From CAWBBA01 sp963729795 (GTDB lineage: Bacteria; Desulfobacterota; Desulfomonilia; Desulfomonilales; Desulfomonilaceae), in assembly GCA_963729795.1 (NCBI GenBank), contig CAVSPC010000041.1, positions 1-64,000 of the forward strand: DNA of 64,000 bases. The letters run 5' to 3'. Shown in pieces: positions 8,556 to 16,914 of the stretch (position 1 is the stretch's first letter; each line of letters opens with the position of its first letter). The notes below the pieces were generated by a model. It searched no databases. It was not told the DNA's origin and saw only the letters and a list, made by a program, of their open reading frames with translations. Made by a program: the position numbers and the translations under genes.

Positions 8556-9377
8556 TCAACTCCCATACTTTTCCAGCCAACAGACTAGTCCCAAGATGGT
8601 CCAGATCTGTCTGTTGTTATCCTTCTTTCCCTGTATGTGCTCTTCCAGCAATCGACGGCAGTAGTTTTCGTTCAGTATACCGGTTGCTCTCAACCTGTCC
8701 GCGGCAAAGAACTCTTCAAGGAATGGCCGAAGTTCGTGCCTGATCCAGAAGGGAAGAGGAGGGGTGAAGCCTTTCTTCTTTCCTTTACGAATTTGAGGCG
8801 GCAAGAGGTTTCGCACTGCTCTGCGTAAGAGTCGCTTTGTTTGGAGCCCTCTGGATTTGATTCGCGGAGGGATCAGGGCCACGCGTTCCACTAACTCGTG
8901 GTCCAAGAGCGGCACTCGGGCCTCAAGAGAATTGGCCATTGTCATCCGATCGACCTTAGCCAGATTGTCATCGAGGAGAAAGGTCTTGGCATCCACATAG
9001 AGCAAGCGATTAAGCGGATCCGCATGTGCTGTCTTGCGGAAATGTTGGCCGAACACTTCGAAACTGTCCCTCAACCCCATTTCCAGCCAGTCGGGTTTAC
9101 AAAGATCGTTCTTATCTTCTTCACTGAAGATCACTTTCCACCAGAAATGGCCGCGATCAAGGGGAAGATCGGCTCCTGAAATGAATCTCTTGGCCTTGTA
9201 ATCGAAACTTATTCTCTCCATGGAAGCGGGCAAGGCCATGACAAGTGGATTGATCAGCTTTTCCCGGAACCATCGCGGGATCATGGTGAAAATTCGGCTG
9301 ACTCTGTATGCCACGTGGGTCGGATACCCCGCGAACACCTCGTCCCCCCCGTCACCGGTAAGTACCGACCTTGACAT
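8556..9377 (-). CDS. asnB: asparagine synthase, C-terminal part (frameshifted)
   Basis: This 273-codon frame encodes the C-terminal half of the synthetase domain of a glutamine-hydrolysing asparagine synthase, beginning in LTGDGGDEVFAGYP, the family's ATP-binding GDGGDE motif. It continues the protein whose N-terminal part is encoded at 9352-10443 in another frame. The protein is collinear with the family when the frames are joined near 9365, and the junction carries one extra G relative to the expected reading. The start listed here is only the first in-frame ATG; there is no reason to think this half is translated alone. See the partner entry. Confidence 0.85.
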   Translation of the reverse strand: MSRSVLTGDGGDEVFAGYPTHVAYRVSRIFTMIPRWFREKLINPLVMALPASMERISFDYKAKRFISGADLPLDRGHFWWKVIFSEEDKNDLCKPDWLEMGLRDSFEVFGQHFRKTAHADPLNRLLYVDAKTFLLDDNLAKVDRMTMANSLEARVPLLDHELVERVALIPPRIKSRGLQTKRLLRRAVRNLLPPQIRKGKKKGFTPPLPFWIRHELRPFLEEFFAADRLRATGILNENYCRRLLEEHIQGKKDNNRQIWTILGLVCWLEKYGS

Positions 9378-10443
9378 AACGTGCCGCGATCTGTGCGACC
9401 AGGAAGGTCGGAATGGCCGAATAATCCGCGAACGGCTCGTCGAACGAGTTGAGAAGATCTGGAATGGATTCGATCATCGTAGGCCTGGCTTCTTCTGCCA
9501 GGTGATTTGTGCCAAGAGTTGTTGCAACCAGCCTGGCTTCGTTCGATTCGTCGTACGATTTTTGGTCAAAGCCGATGGTAAAGGTCCGGAGGGGAATCTG
9601 AAGCTTGCGGGCCATCACCGCAGCCACAGTTGTAGAATCGAGTCCACCGCTCAAGAGTGCCCCAAGGGGAACGTCAGATATCATTTGGCGCCGAATTGCG
9701 GTTTCGACGAGATCGAGAATCTCTTCTTCATAATTTTTGTTCGTCGATTCCTCTTCACCGATGCGCGGGAGCGGGATGTCCCAGTATTCCCGGATCTCCA
9801 ACCCGTCGGGTGAACATGACAGAACAGAAGCGGGAGGAAGTTTCCTGATCGCAGCGAAGGCCGTCGCGGGTGTGGGCACATACATCAGCGAGAGATAGTC
9901 GTACAACGCCTGATAATCAGGCTGTCTGCTCACAGGTGTCGCCAAAATCGCCTTGATTTCACTGCCGAAATAAAATGCCTGCCCTGGTTCGTATGAGTAG
10001 AAAAGTGGTTTGATTCCCAGGCGATCCCGGGCGAGGAAGAGGCGGCGGAGGTGTGAATCCCAGAGCGCAAAGGCAAACATGCCGTTCAGACGAGTTACAC
10101 AATCTTCCCCAATCTCTTCATAAAGATGGACGATAACTTCGGTGTCCGAGCGGGTTCGAAAACGGTGCCCCTTGGCGACAAGTTCAGATCGCAATTCCGG
10201 GTAGTTGTAGATCTCACCATTAAATACGATCCATATTGTCTCGTCTTCATTGGCTATGGGCTGGCGCCCACCATCGAGATCGATAATGCTGAGCCTTCGC
10301 ATTCCCAGACCAACCGGTCCCGACACGTAATAACCCTCGTCATCAGGTCCCCGGTGATTCATGGTACGGTTCATCCGCTCGAGCAGCGGACGTTCCACTC
10401 CATCGCCGGGATCGAGTAGAAATATGCCGCAAATTCCACACAT
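9352..10443 (-). CDS. asnB: asparagine synthase, N-terminal part (frameshifted)
   Basis: This frame of 363 codons carries the Ntn glutaminase domain (MCGICG with catalytic Cys2, then NHRGPDDEG and FNGEIYN) and the start of the synthetase domain (LLSGGLDSTT PPi loop; FDEPFADYSAIPT). It stops at TGA inside the highly conserved region that should read into GDGGDE, which appears one frame over. Joined, the two frames give a normal-length AsnB of about 628 residues. Such paralogues sit in glycan loci as amidotransferases, and the gene lies 20 bp after a GT2 gene. Either a real single-base insertion has inactivated it or the base is an assembly error. Confidence 0.9.
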   Translation of the reverse strand: MCGICGIFLLDPGDGVERPLLERMNRTMNHRGPDDEGYYVSGPVGLGMRRLSIIDLDGGRQPIANEDETIWIVFNGEIYNYPELRSELVAKGHRFRTRSDTEVIVHLYEEIGEDCVTRLNGMFAFALWDSHLRRLFLARDRLGIKPLFYSYEPGQAFYFGSEIKAILATPVSRQPDYQALYDYLSLMYVPTPATAFAAIRKLPPASVLSCSPDGLEIREYWDIPLPRIGEEESTNKNYEEEILDLVETAIRRQMISDVPLGALLSGGLDSTTVAAVMARKLQIPLRTFTIGFDQKSYDESNEARLVATTLGTNHLAEEARPTMIESIPDLLNSFDEPFADYSAIPTFLVAQIAARYVKVGTYR

Positions 10444-10463
10444 TTGGAGGGCCCTGTCGGTAT

Positions 10464-11342
10464 CTACTCGTGATCCTGAAGCCGCAGTAACGCGAACTGA
10501 TCTAAAATGAGTCCAAAAAAGATAATGTTTATGCCGCCGGCCAGGAATAGAACGGTGCCGCCCGAGAATTGAGCAAAAAGGATGAGGTTCCGGATAGTAA
10601 GGATGATCCCGGCGATCACCATAGCCAGGCCGACAGGGAAAAAAATCTTATTAGGATTTGCCATAGTTATAATACGAAGAATGAACATGATGAACCGGAA
10701 GCCATCACGGAATGGATGGAGTTTGCTTTCTGTGTGCGCTGGGCGCCGACGGGCTCTAATTGGCATGAAAGCCACATTATAACCGGCAGTTATAAAACTA
10801 AGTGTGCTTGTGGACGGGAAAGAATAACCATTCGGGTAAATGTGCATGAACTTGGCCGCAATATGGTGCCGAAACGCCCGGAATCCGGAAGTGAGGTCCG
10901 GAATGTCCTGTTCTGCAAGAAACGAGGCAAGCTTGCGAAGTATGATGTTGCCGATGTTCCTCAGCATGGATCCCTCTTTCGCGGTGAAGGAGCGGGTCCC
11001 AACCACGAGATCGTACTTGTTCAGCCCATTCAGGAGCGTCGGCAAATCTTCGGGATCATGTTGGCCGTCGCCGTCAAGCACTACGACCAATCCGCCGTTA
11101 ATCGTACGCAACGCGGTTTTTATCGCAGCTCCGTTCCCCTTGTTGAGGGGGTGGGAGATTACCTCCGCTCCGGCTTCTCGAGCTATCGAGGCTGTTGAGT
11201 CGGAGGAGCCGTCGTCAATCACCAGGATACTGGCTTCAGGCAGACTCTTCCTGACTCCCAGCACCACCTCCCCTATGGTGTCCTCCTCATTAAAGGCAGG
11301 GATGACAACCGTGGCATGGTTCTCTGATTCGACCTCTCTCAT
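10464..11342 (-). CDS. GT2 family glycosyltransferase (polyprenyl-phosphate type)
   Basis: A family 2 glycosyltransferase of about 292 residues. The GT-A core shows VVIPAFNEEDTI, VIDDGSSDST and the metal-binding DGDGQHDPED, followed by SGFRAF, and the protein ends in two hydrophobic helices, as in dolichyl/polyprenyl-phosphate sugar transferases. The ATG start at 11342 overlaps the upstream stop as ATGA, implying coupling; an in-frame GTG at 11354 is the alternative. It should make a membrane-linked sugar phosphate. Gene order (tail-anchored protein, GT2, asnB) suggests a second small glycan operon. Confidence 0.9.
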   Translation of the reverse strand: MREVESENHATVVIPAFNEEDTIGEVVLGVRKSLPEASILVIDDGSSDSTASIAREAGAEVISHPLNKGNGAAIKTALRTINGGLVVVLDGDGQHDPEDLPTLLNGLNKYDLVVGTRSFTAKEGSMLRNIGNIILRKLASFLAEQDIPDLTSGFRAFRHHIAAKFMHIYPNGYSFPSTSTLSFITAGYNVAFMPIRARRRPAHTESKLHPFRDGFRFIMFILRIITMANPNKIFFPVGLAMVIAGIILTIRNLILFAQFSGGTVLFLAGGINIIFFGLILDQFALLRLQDHE

Positions 11343-11677
11343 TTTGACATCCACAGGATAAATGCCAGCAGAATTACAGCAAGAACAGCCAGCGGAGGGC
11401 CTTCAAGCGGGCCGTGCGCATAGCCTTCGGCAAGCATTACATGTAATCGCGAAAAGAGGCCGGACCCAAAAGAGGTATGGGCAGGGGCACTTTCTTGGCT
11501 GGCCAGATTTTCCTCACCTGGCGCGTACCTCTCTTGTTCAGGTTCTACAATAATCTCAGCCCAGGGTATAGTCTCCTCTTCGCGTCGCGAAAGAGAATCC
11601 TTCTGCATTTGATCTTCTGTACTCATCTGATCGGGTTCCCCGGCCCTTTTCGGTTCATTCGGATTTTCGTCGTCCAT
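11339..11677 (-). CDS. hypothetical acidic protein with single C-terminal membrane helix
   Basis: A 112-residue protein of unknown function. The first 85 residues are hydrophilic and acidic with many Glu, Asp and Pro; the last 18 (PLAVLAVILLAFILWMSK) form one hydrophobic helix with a short Ser-Lys end, so it should be tail-anchored with its bulk in the cytoplasm. It is the first gene of the asnB operon and its stop overlaps the GT2 start (ATGA). No family was recognised. Coupling to the GT2 suggests an accessory or anchoring role in the same envelope process, which is inference. Confidence 0.6.
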   Translation of the reverse strand: MDDENPNEPKRAGEPDQMSTEDQMQKDSLSRREEETIPWAEIIVEPEQERYAPGEENLASQESAPAHTSFGSGLFSRLHVMLAEGYAHGPLEGPPLAVLAVILLAFILWMSK

Positions 11678-11934
11678 AGCGTCTTATCCTGCCTATTCCG
11701 TTCGCTACATTCGTGGCAAACGCCACTCGGCGTACGCATGACATTGCAGTAAGATAGAAAAATGCCGAGGTCTTGCCCTGGAAGTACTCCACGGTTCGTT
11801 ATGGTGGACATATAATACATTACGACGGGGCTTGCATGAAAGAACAATCCGCGAACCGTGTTGACGACATCCTACTGAACTGTTACCGTACCGATAAGGA
11901 TGTCCATATCTTTGAGGCAATAGTGGAGGGGACC

Positions 11935-12486
11935 ATGGAGCAAAAGAGCAATTTCAAGGATGCAATTACAGAGCTAATGGACAATCTTGGAACTGTTGGC
12001 ATGTTCATGCTCGGCGAGGCCCGATCCCTGCTTCGCAAGAGTTGGGGGGCGTCCAGGCAGGAGTTCATGGATGCGGTGGATCAAGCCGCAAGAACCATGA
12101 AGCAGTCCGGGAAGATGGCGTCCGGTGATATCGAACGTGCCGCGGAAAAGCTAAAGCAGTCTTGGGACCTCCTGCAGAAGGAAAAGAAACTGGAATGGGA
12201 CAGCTTTTTCAGTGAACTCACGGCGAGGCTGAAAACCATTGGCAACGTGACTCAAGACACTTTCAATCTCTGCGTAAATCAGGCAAGGGAAGTGCTGGAC
12301 AAACAGTGGGAGGCAACTGGCCGTCTGGGCGAGGAACAGATCAAATTGTTCGAAGAGCAGTCCGCAAGGATGGCCAAGGCCGTAAAAGACCAGTGGAGCG
12401 TTTTTCGGGATGTGATGGAAAAGACCGGCAAAAGAATCGACCGCGCTGTTGACGCTGCATGGGAGGAACTGAAGAAAAAGGACTAA
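11935..12486 (+). CDS. hypothetical helical (phasin-like) protein
   Basis: A 183-residue, strongly helical, Lys/Glu/Gln-rich protein beginning MEQKSNFKDAITELMDNLG. The ATG at 11935 was chosen because GGAGGGG lies just upstream; an in-frame extension to 11773 looks non-coding. Heptad-like patterns with repeated KQSW/KQWEATG segments suggest long amphipathic helices or coiled coil, as in phasins or apolipoprotein-like proteins, but there is no firm family match. It stands alone, 255 bp upstream of coaE. Its function is unknown. Confidence 0.6.
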   Translation: MEQKSNFKDAITELMDNLGTVGMFMLGEARSLLRKSWGASRQEFMDAVDQAARTMKQSGKMASGDIERAAEKLKQSWDLLQKEKKLEWDSFFSELTARLKTIGNVTQDTFNLCVNQAREVLDKQWEATGRLGEEQIKLFEEQSARMAKAVKDQWSVFRDVMEKTGKRIDRAVDAAWEELKKKD

Positions 12487-12741
12487 AGGGCTGCGTTTTG
12501 TATCTTCCACGTTCTTTCCCAACAAAAGGACCTCACCTTTCCATCCCACGTCCACCATGAGACGCGGCGAGGGATTTTTGGTGTTTCGCTGCCTTTACCG
12601 AAGAAGCTGGGGAGGGCGGCCGTGGCACAAATCCTCGCGGGGGTTCGGTACATTTTGCCGCCTCCGGCAATAAGCCGGTGGACATTGGGACGGAAGACGA
12701 TCATATTCTTCTTATTTCTAATGTGCAGGTGAACGCTTGAA

Positions 12742-13380
12742 ATGCTGGTTGTTGGATTGACGGGAGGCATAGCGTCGGGTAAGAGTACTGTCAGCACGAT
12801 GTTCAGGGAGGCCGGCATTCCTGTCATTTGCGCGGACGAACTAGCGAGAGAAGCAGTCAGCCCCGGCTCGTCGGGCCTGGAGGAGATTCGTCGCGTCTTT
12901 GGGGAGGATCTCCTGGATGCCGAGGGGAAGCTCGACCGGGAGGCTATGGCTCGACAAGTCTTTTATGACCGATCAAAACGTAAGATACTAGAGTCCATCA
13001 TCCATCCCAGGGTAGCAGAAAAACAGAACAGAATCTTGGTAGACTTGCAACGTCAAGGTCACCCAATTGCGGTGGTGGATGTTCCTCTATTATACGAAAG
13101 TAGATGGGAAGGGTTTTGCAATTTAGTTATAGTGGTTTATGCTCCGCGGCCTGTGCAGGAAGAGCGGCTGGTCTGTCGCGATGGAATGTCCCTTGAAGAC
13201 GCCCGTGCCCGACTTGATGCTCAAATGCCCATCGAAGAGAAGAAGGAGCGTGCCGACCGGCTTGTGGACAACGGCGGCTCGCTGGAGCGTACTCGTAGGC
13301 AGCTGGAAGGCCTTATAGAGGAGCTTAAGCTTCTCGCCGATTCTAAGGCTGCGACTGACCGAGGCTCAGGAACTAATTGA
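12742..13380 (+). CDS. coaE: dephospho-CoA kinase
   Basis: A 212-residue P-loop kinase catalysing the last step of coenzyme A synthesis, ATP-dependent phosphorylation of dephospho-CoA. The Walker A motif GLTGGIASGKST occupies residues 5-16, followed by the family's ADELAREAV, IIHPRV and DVPLLYES segments. The length is typical. It sits immediately upstream of a zinc-ribbon membrane protein with a 1-bp gap, suggesting co-transcription. Confidence 0.95.
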   Translation: MLVVGLTGGIASGKSTVSTMFREAGIPVICADELAREAVSPGSSGLEEIRRVFGEDLLDAEGKLDREAMARQVFYDRSKRKILESIIHPRVAEKQNRILVDLQRQGHPIAVVDVPLLYESRWEGFCNLVIVVYAPRPVQEERLVCRDGMSLEDARARLDAQMPIEEKKERADRLVDNGGSLERTRRQLEGLIEELKLLADSKAATDRGSGTN

Positions 13381-13381
13381 A

Positions 13382-13882
13382 ATGGAGATCTTTATCGGCA
13401 TCATGATCTGGGTAGTCATCTTTGCAGTCTGGTACTGCAAGACATATCCGGAGAAGTTGAAAGGTTTTGTCCGTTCTTACGCGATCAACATTCAGTGGCC
13501 GCGAAAGAAGCCGTCCGTTCGTGTAAAGCCAAAGGTGCGCGAAAGATCGACCCAGGATTATAGGAAACTGGTAGGAACCATCGAGTCCGTCTGCGCCTTG
13601 GACAGCTTCTCGGCTTCGGACGCGGCTGCAATGGTCGAGGCCGTAAAGAGGCTTCTGGAAATCGAACCCTCCAGCGGGCAGATCTGGGAAGCGTACGCAC
13701 TGGATTCCCTTGAGGGCGCAGAAATTGTCTGTGATGAGTGCAGTATCCCGGTGGAGAAAATCATCAAGAAAACTGGAGTGAAAATTCAGTGCAAAAAATG
13801 TGGGAAGTGGCTCGCTTTGCGAAATTCCAAAGTCACCATAATTGATCCAAGTCGTGTAGACCTTGAGGATTGGGAAAAATAG
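13382..13882 (+). CDS. membrane-anchored zinc-ribbon protein, unknown function
   Basis: A 166-residue protein with an N-terminal membrane helix (residues 2-19), a basic linker, a helical middle, and a C-terminal zinc ribbon with paired cysteines C117-x-x-C120 and C137-x-x-C140. The cytoplasmic part after the helix is basic. It starts one base after the coaE stop, so it is probably translated from the same message. No named family was recognised. The zinc ribbon suggests metal or nucleic-acid binding, but no function is claimed. Confidence 0.65.
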   Translation: MEIFIGIMIWVVIFAVWYCKTYPEKLKGFVRSYAINIQWPRKKPSVRVKPKVRERSTQDYRKLVGTIESVCALDSFSASDAAAMVEAVKRLLEIEPSSGQIWEAYALDSLEGAEIVCDECSIPVEKIIKKTGVKIQCKKCGKWLALRNSKVTIIDPSRVDLEDWEK

Positions 13883-13940
13883 AGTTCAAGAGCAGACTAA
13901 GGGAAACCAAATCAAACCCATCGCGAAAGGAAGGTAAAAC

Positions 13941-14228
13941 ATGCGTGCATTTGTTGCGGTAATCGTTATCGTCCTTGCGATTATCCTTATTGGCGGGGTT
14001 GTCAATGTAGGCGGGGCTCCAATCTTTGGTCGCATCGATTCGTTGCTGGGCACCCATATTTTGATGAAGGCCCACAACTCGGTCTTTTTCTTTTTGCATC
14101 GAGTGAAGGACACTGTGGGCTCGGAAGCTTCCAGCGTAAAGACAAAGGTGAAAGATTTTGAGACAAAGCCGCTGGGAATAGACAACAAAAGCCGATACCA
14201 ACAATTGGACGATGCAGCCTCCAATTAG
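13941..14228 (+). CDS. small membrane protein, unknown function
   Basis: A 95-residue protein with an N-terminal hydrophobic helix (residues 3-24, AVIVIVLAIILIGG), a second moderately hydrophobic patch near 40-55, and a hydrophilic C-terminal tail rich in Lys, Ser and Asp. An AAGGAAGG-like site precedes the ATG. It follows the coaE and zinc-ribbon genes at 58 bp in the same direction. No family was recognised; a single-pass inner-membrane protein is the simplest reading. Confidence 0.55.
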   Translation: MRAFVAVIVIVLAIILIGGVVNVGGAPIFGRIDSLLGTHILMKAHNSVFFFLHRVKDTVGSEASSVKTKVKDFETKPLGIDNKSRYQQLDDAASN

Positions 14229-14389
14229 ACTTTTTCGTCTGATTGCCAGGATCTGCCTAGTAGCCCATTCTCGGGGGCTCTCCCCGCGAATGCACCGAGT
14301 GGAGTTCAGTTAGGAAGGGGGGCCTCCAGGAATGCATTCGCAGAGTATGGGAACGAGGATTAAATCGTACTGCAGGGGCCGCCGAATCC

Positions 14390-14698
14390 ATGAGATACAA
14401 AGTCGACTTCGCATCTATTCCCTGGGAAATGCCGATGAAGGGTGTTCGCCACAAAGTCATGGAGCATGGCGACAAGCAATTGCGTCTTGTTGAATACGCC
14501 AGGGATTTGGAACCGCATTGGTGCGAAAAAGGCCATATCGGCTATGTCCTTGAGGGCCAACTCGAAATAACTTTTGAAAACGAACGGTTCGTATACAATC
14601 CGGGAGACGGGGTCTTTATCCCATCCGGGAAGGAGCACAAACATAGCGGGAGAGTTCTTTCTGAAGTGGTAAGGGTGTTTTTTGTAGAAGACCTCTAG
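14390..14698 (+). CDS. cupin domain protein
   Basis: A 102-residue single-domain cupin. Cupin motif 1 includes EPHWCEKGHIGYVLEGQ near residues 41-57, and motif 2 is NPGDGVFIPSGKEHKH near 70-85, which keeps the Pro-Gly turn and metal-type histidines. Its ligand and reaction cannot be told from sequence; small cupins may be isomerases, dioxygenases or sensors. It is the first of three cupins within 7 kb. The ISL3 element begins 30 bp after its stop, so any downstream co-transcribed gene has been separated from it. Confidence 0.85.
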   Translation: MRYKVDFASIPWEMPMKGVRHKVMEHGDKQLRLVEYARDLEPHWCEKGHIGYVLEGQLEITFENERFVYNPGDGVFIPSGKEHKHSGRVLSEVVRVFFVEDL

Positions 14699-14720
14699 AT
14701 TTTCGCGAATGGATGTAAGA

Positions 14721-14728
14721 GAAAAACT
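14721..14728 (+). repeat. 8-bp target-site duplication, left copy
   Basis: GAAAAACT stands directly outside the left inverted repeat of the ISL3 element and recurs at 16043-16050 outside the right repeat. An 8-bp direct duplication is characteristic of ISL3-family transposition and fixes the element's ends. Confidence 0.9.
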
Positions 14729-16042
14729 GGCTCATCCGGTAATTGCGTACTTGTGGTTGCAAAGTAAAGTTGGACATGCTTGGTCCTTCTTGGTTTTGAA
14801 AAAGGCTGGGAAGGAGAGACAAGCATGTCCACGAGCCTATTGTACCACGCTCTCAACATCGTGGGTTACCGGTATCGGAGCACGGAGTACGTTGGAAAGG
14901 AGATCATTTTCACCATCGAACAGGACCCGAGCACGCTGCGATGTTCCCGTTGCGGCTCCCGGAAGATCTCCAAGCGAGGCGCGACCTGGAGGCGATTCTT
15001 GGCCCCTGGTTGGGCCTTCAAGCGGGTCGTCATACGGATGGCGGTCCAGCGAGTCCAGTGCCATGGCTGCAACGTGGTCCGCCAGGTCAAGGTAGGGTTC
15101 GCAGACGAAAACAGGCGCTTCATCAGGCAGTTTGAACGATGTGTCTTGGATTTGTCCTCTCACATGACGATTCAGGATGTGGCTGACCATTACGGGGTGA
15201 GCTGGGACGTAGTCAAAGACATCCAGAAGCGGTTCCTGACGCTCAAGTTTTCTCGTCCTCGGCTCAAAAGCCTCAGGCAGATTGCTATCGACGAGATTTA
15301 CGTGGGCAAGAAACGGAAGTTCCTGACTGTTGTGCTGGATCTGGAGACCGGGGCCGTGGTCTTCGTCGGAGAGGGCAAGGGTGCTGATGCCCTGGAACCC
15401 TTCTGGAAACGACTCAAGAGTGCCAGAAAAAGGATAGAAGCGGTGGCGATCGACATGTCGAGAGCATACATCCAAGCGGTTACGACCAACCTTCCCCGAG
15501 CCGTGCTGGTTTTCGATCACTTTCATGTCGTCAAACTCTTCAACGAAAAACTCACGGACTTGCGCCGGGAGTTGTACCGGGAAATCACCGATCTGCTGCA
15601 CAAAGAGGTGTTGAAAGGCATCCGGTGGCTTCTTCTGAAGAACCCGGAGAACCTCGATGACAAGCGAAATGAGCGCCAACGCCTGGAGGAAGCCCTCCGT
15701 CTGAATCAGCCGCTCGCATGCGCCTACTACCTCAAGGAGGACCTTCGGCAGATCTGGAACCAACCCGACAAGGCTACCGCCGAGGCCGTGCTGGAGGACT
15801 GGATTCGTCGAGCAGACACCTCGGGTGTCGGAATGCTCAAGAAGTTTGCCAAAACCTTGGCCTCATACCGACCCGGGATTCTGGCCTACTACGATCACCG
15901 GATCTCCACTGGCCCCCTGGAAGCTACGAACAACAAGATCAAGACTCTCCAGCGACAGGCCTATGGCTTTCGGGACCCAGTATTCTTTACACTCAAGATT
16001 TACGCCATACATCTGACCACGTACGCACTTGTCGGATGAGCC
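14729..16042 (+). mobile_element. intact ISL3-family insertion sequence (1314 bp)
   Basis: The element is bounded by imperfect terminal inverted repeats that begin GGCTCATCCG at both ends; 14729-14738 matches the reverse complement of 16033-16042 exactly, and similarity continues inward through TGCGTAC. Outside lie perfect 8-bp direct repeats GAAAAACT. It encodes one full-length transposase with no visible frameshift. The intact ends and exact duplication suggest a recent insertion. It has landed in the intergenic region between a cupin gene and hicA. Confidence 0.92.
14825..16039 (+). CDS. ISL3-family transposase
   Basis: A 404-residue DDE transposase of the ISL3 family. The N-terminus has a zinc-finger-like CSRCGSRK with CHGC about 40 residues on, then a helix-turn-helix (TIQDVADHYGVSWDVVKDIQ). 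The catalytic domain shows the family's IAIDEIYVGKKRKF, AIDMSRAY, VFDHFHVVKLFNE and GPLEATNNKIK segments that hold the acidic triad. The start was set at the ATG preceded by GGAAGGAG rather than an ATG 15 codons earlier. It is intact and probably active. Confidence 0.93.
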   Translation: MSTSLLYHALNIVGYRYRSTEYVGKEIIFTIEQDPSTLRCSRCGSRKISKRGATWRRFLAPGWAFKRVVIRMAVQRVQCHGCNVVRQVKVGFADENRRFIRQFERCVLDLSSHMTIQDVADHYGVSWDVVKDIQKRFLTLKFSRPRLKSLRQIAIDEIYVGKKRKFLTVVLDLETGAVVFVGEGKGADALEPFWKRLKSARKRIEAVAIDMSRAYIQAVTTNLPRAVLVFDHFHVVKLFNEKLTDLRRELYREITDLLHKEVLKGIRWLLLKNPENLDDKRNERQRLEEALRLNQPLACAYYLKEDLRQIWNQPDKATAEAVLEDWIRRADTSGVGMLKKFAKTLASYRPGILAYYDHRISTGPLEATNNKIKTLQRQAYGFRDPVFFTLKIYAIHLTTYALVG

Positions 16043-16050
16043 GAAAAACT
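16043..16050 (+). repeat. 8-bp target-site duplication, right copy
   Basis: GAAAAACT directly follows the right terminal repeat of the ISL3 element and is identical to 14721-14728. Removing the IS and one copy joins the cupin downstream region to the sequence ahead of hicA. Confidence 0.9.
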
Positions 16051-16132
16051 AGGTTCTTGAGACGGCGAAAGATTACTCTGAACCGTCAGGATGGGCGTAT
16101 TTCTTCGGGGAATTTAGGCAAGGAACACTTTT

Positions 16133-16402
16133 ATGAGTGAGCATGCGAAGCTCCTTGGCCGCATACTTCGAGGCTCCTTCGATGCAAATATTCCATTCGA
16201 AGGAATGCGGGCATTACTTCGTGCTTTTGGGTTTGAAGAACGCATCCGCGGAAGTCATCACATTTTCACAAAAGAGGGCGTGGAAGAGATACTGAATATG
16301 CAGCCCAAAAGTGCTGGAAGGGCCAAACCGTACCAGGTCAAGCAAGTGCGACATGTAATCATTAAATACCGCCTTGGAGGTCAAGAACGCGATGGCCGAT
16401 AA
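16133..16402 (+). CDS. hicA: HicA-family mRNA interferase toxin
   Basis: An 89-residue HicA-type toxin with a double-stranded-RNA-binding-like fold. The signature GSHHIF occupies residues 40-45, and the first His matches the conserved catalytic histidine. HicA toxins cleave mRNA and halt translation when free of antitoxin. The gene overlaps hicB by 11 bp in toxin-first order, the usual hicAB arrangement. The N-terminus is longer than in minimal HicA proteins of about 60 residues. It lies just downstream of the ISL3 insertion. Confidence 0.85.
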   Translation: MSEHAKLLGRILRGSFDANIPFEGMRALLRAFGFEERIRGSHHIFTKEGVEEILNMQPKSAGRAKPYQVKQVRHVIIKYRLGGQERDGR

Positions 16403-16610
16403 TTATCGCTACGAGGTAATCATATACTGGAGTGATGAGGATCAGGCTTTTGTTGCGGAGGTCCCCGAATTGGCGGGCTGTGCTGCGGACGGGGCCACGT
16501 ATCAAGAAGCAATATCCAACGTACAAACAATCATTGGGGAGTGGATGGAAACTGCCCAAGAATTGGGTCGCTCTATCCCAAAGCCCAGGGGGCGGCTGAT
16601 GTACGCGTAG
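16392..16610 (+). CDS. hicB: HicB-family antitoxin
   Basis: A 72-residue short HicB antitoxin of the UPF0150 type. YEVIIYWSDEDQAFVAEVPE and LAGCAADGATYQEA are the family's core; no C-terminal DNA-binding domain follows, so autoregulation by HicB alone is doubtful. The start overlaps the end of hicA. A shorter, frameshifted relative of this gene lies at 18246-18335, and similarity between the two loci continues past the stop codon, which suggests an old segmental duplication. Confidence 0.85.
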   Translation: MADNYRYEVIIYWSDEDQAFVAEVPELAGCAADGATYQEAISNVQTIIGEWMETAQELGRSIPKPRGRLMYA

Positions 16611-16914
16611 TTGTTCCTGAACGTTTGTCGGAGTTCTGGTTACCATGCACTGCCGGTGAATACACAGGCTTTAGCTCAGTTTCATCTCGCTCAAATGACG
16701 GCAGCGACATGCTGTGTTACTTGCGTGCTGTACCTCGCACCACTATACTAAGTATACTCAACTCGGATTATTCGGCGGCAGGACAAAGAAATGCGCATTC
16801 TTCCGTTCAACCATTTGATACGGTGGAGGAAATGAAGTGACACTAAGGCTAGTCAGATGGTCGGAAGAGATGAAAAGCAAAGAGAACCAATTCGACTTTG
16901 CACAGGACAGATAG
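16611..16914. other. intergenic region with a segment repeated downstream of the hicB remnant
   Basis: A 304-bp gap between hicB and the MBL hydrolase. The stretch at about 16619-16646 (CCTGAACGTTTGTCGGAGTT and following) resembles 18347-18376 downstream of the decayed hicB. No gene was recognised here. An AT-rich TACTAAGTATAC near 16747 could be part of a promoter but has no clear partner box. Confidence 0.4.

Noticed and set aside
14837..15763. A 308-codon minus-strand frame
   Set aside because: Antisense to the first ISL3 transposase.
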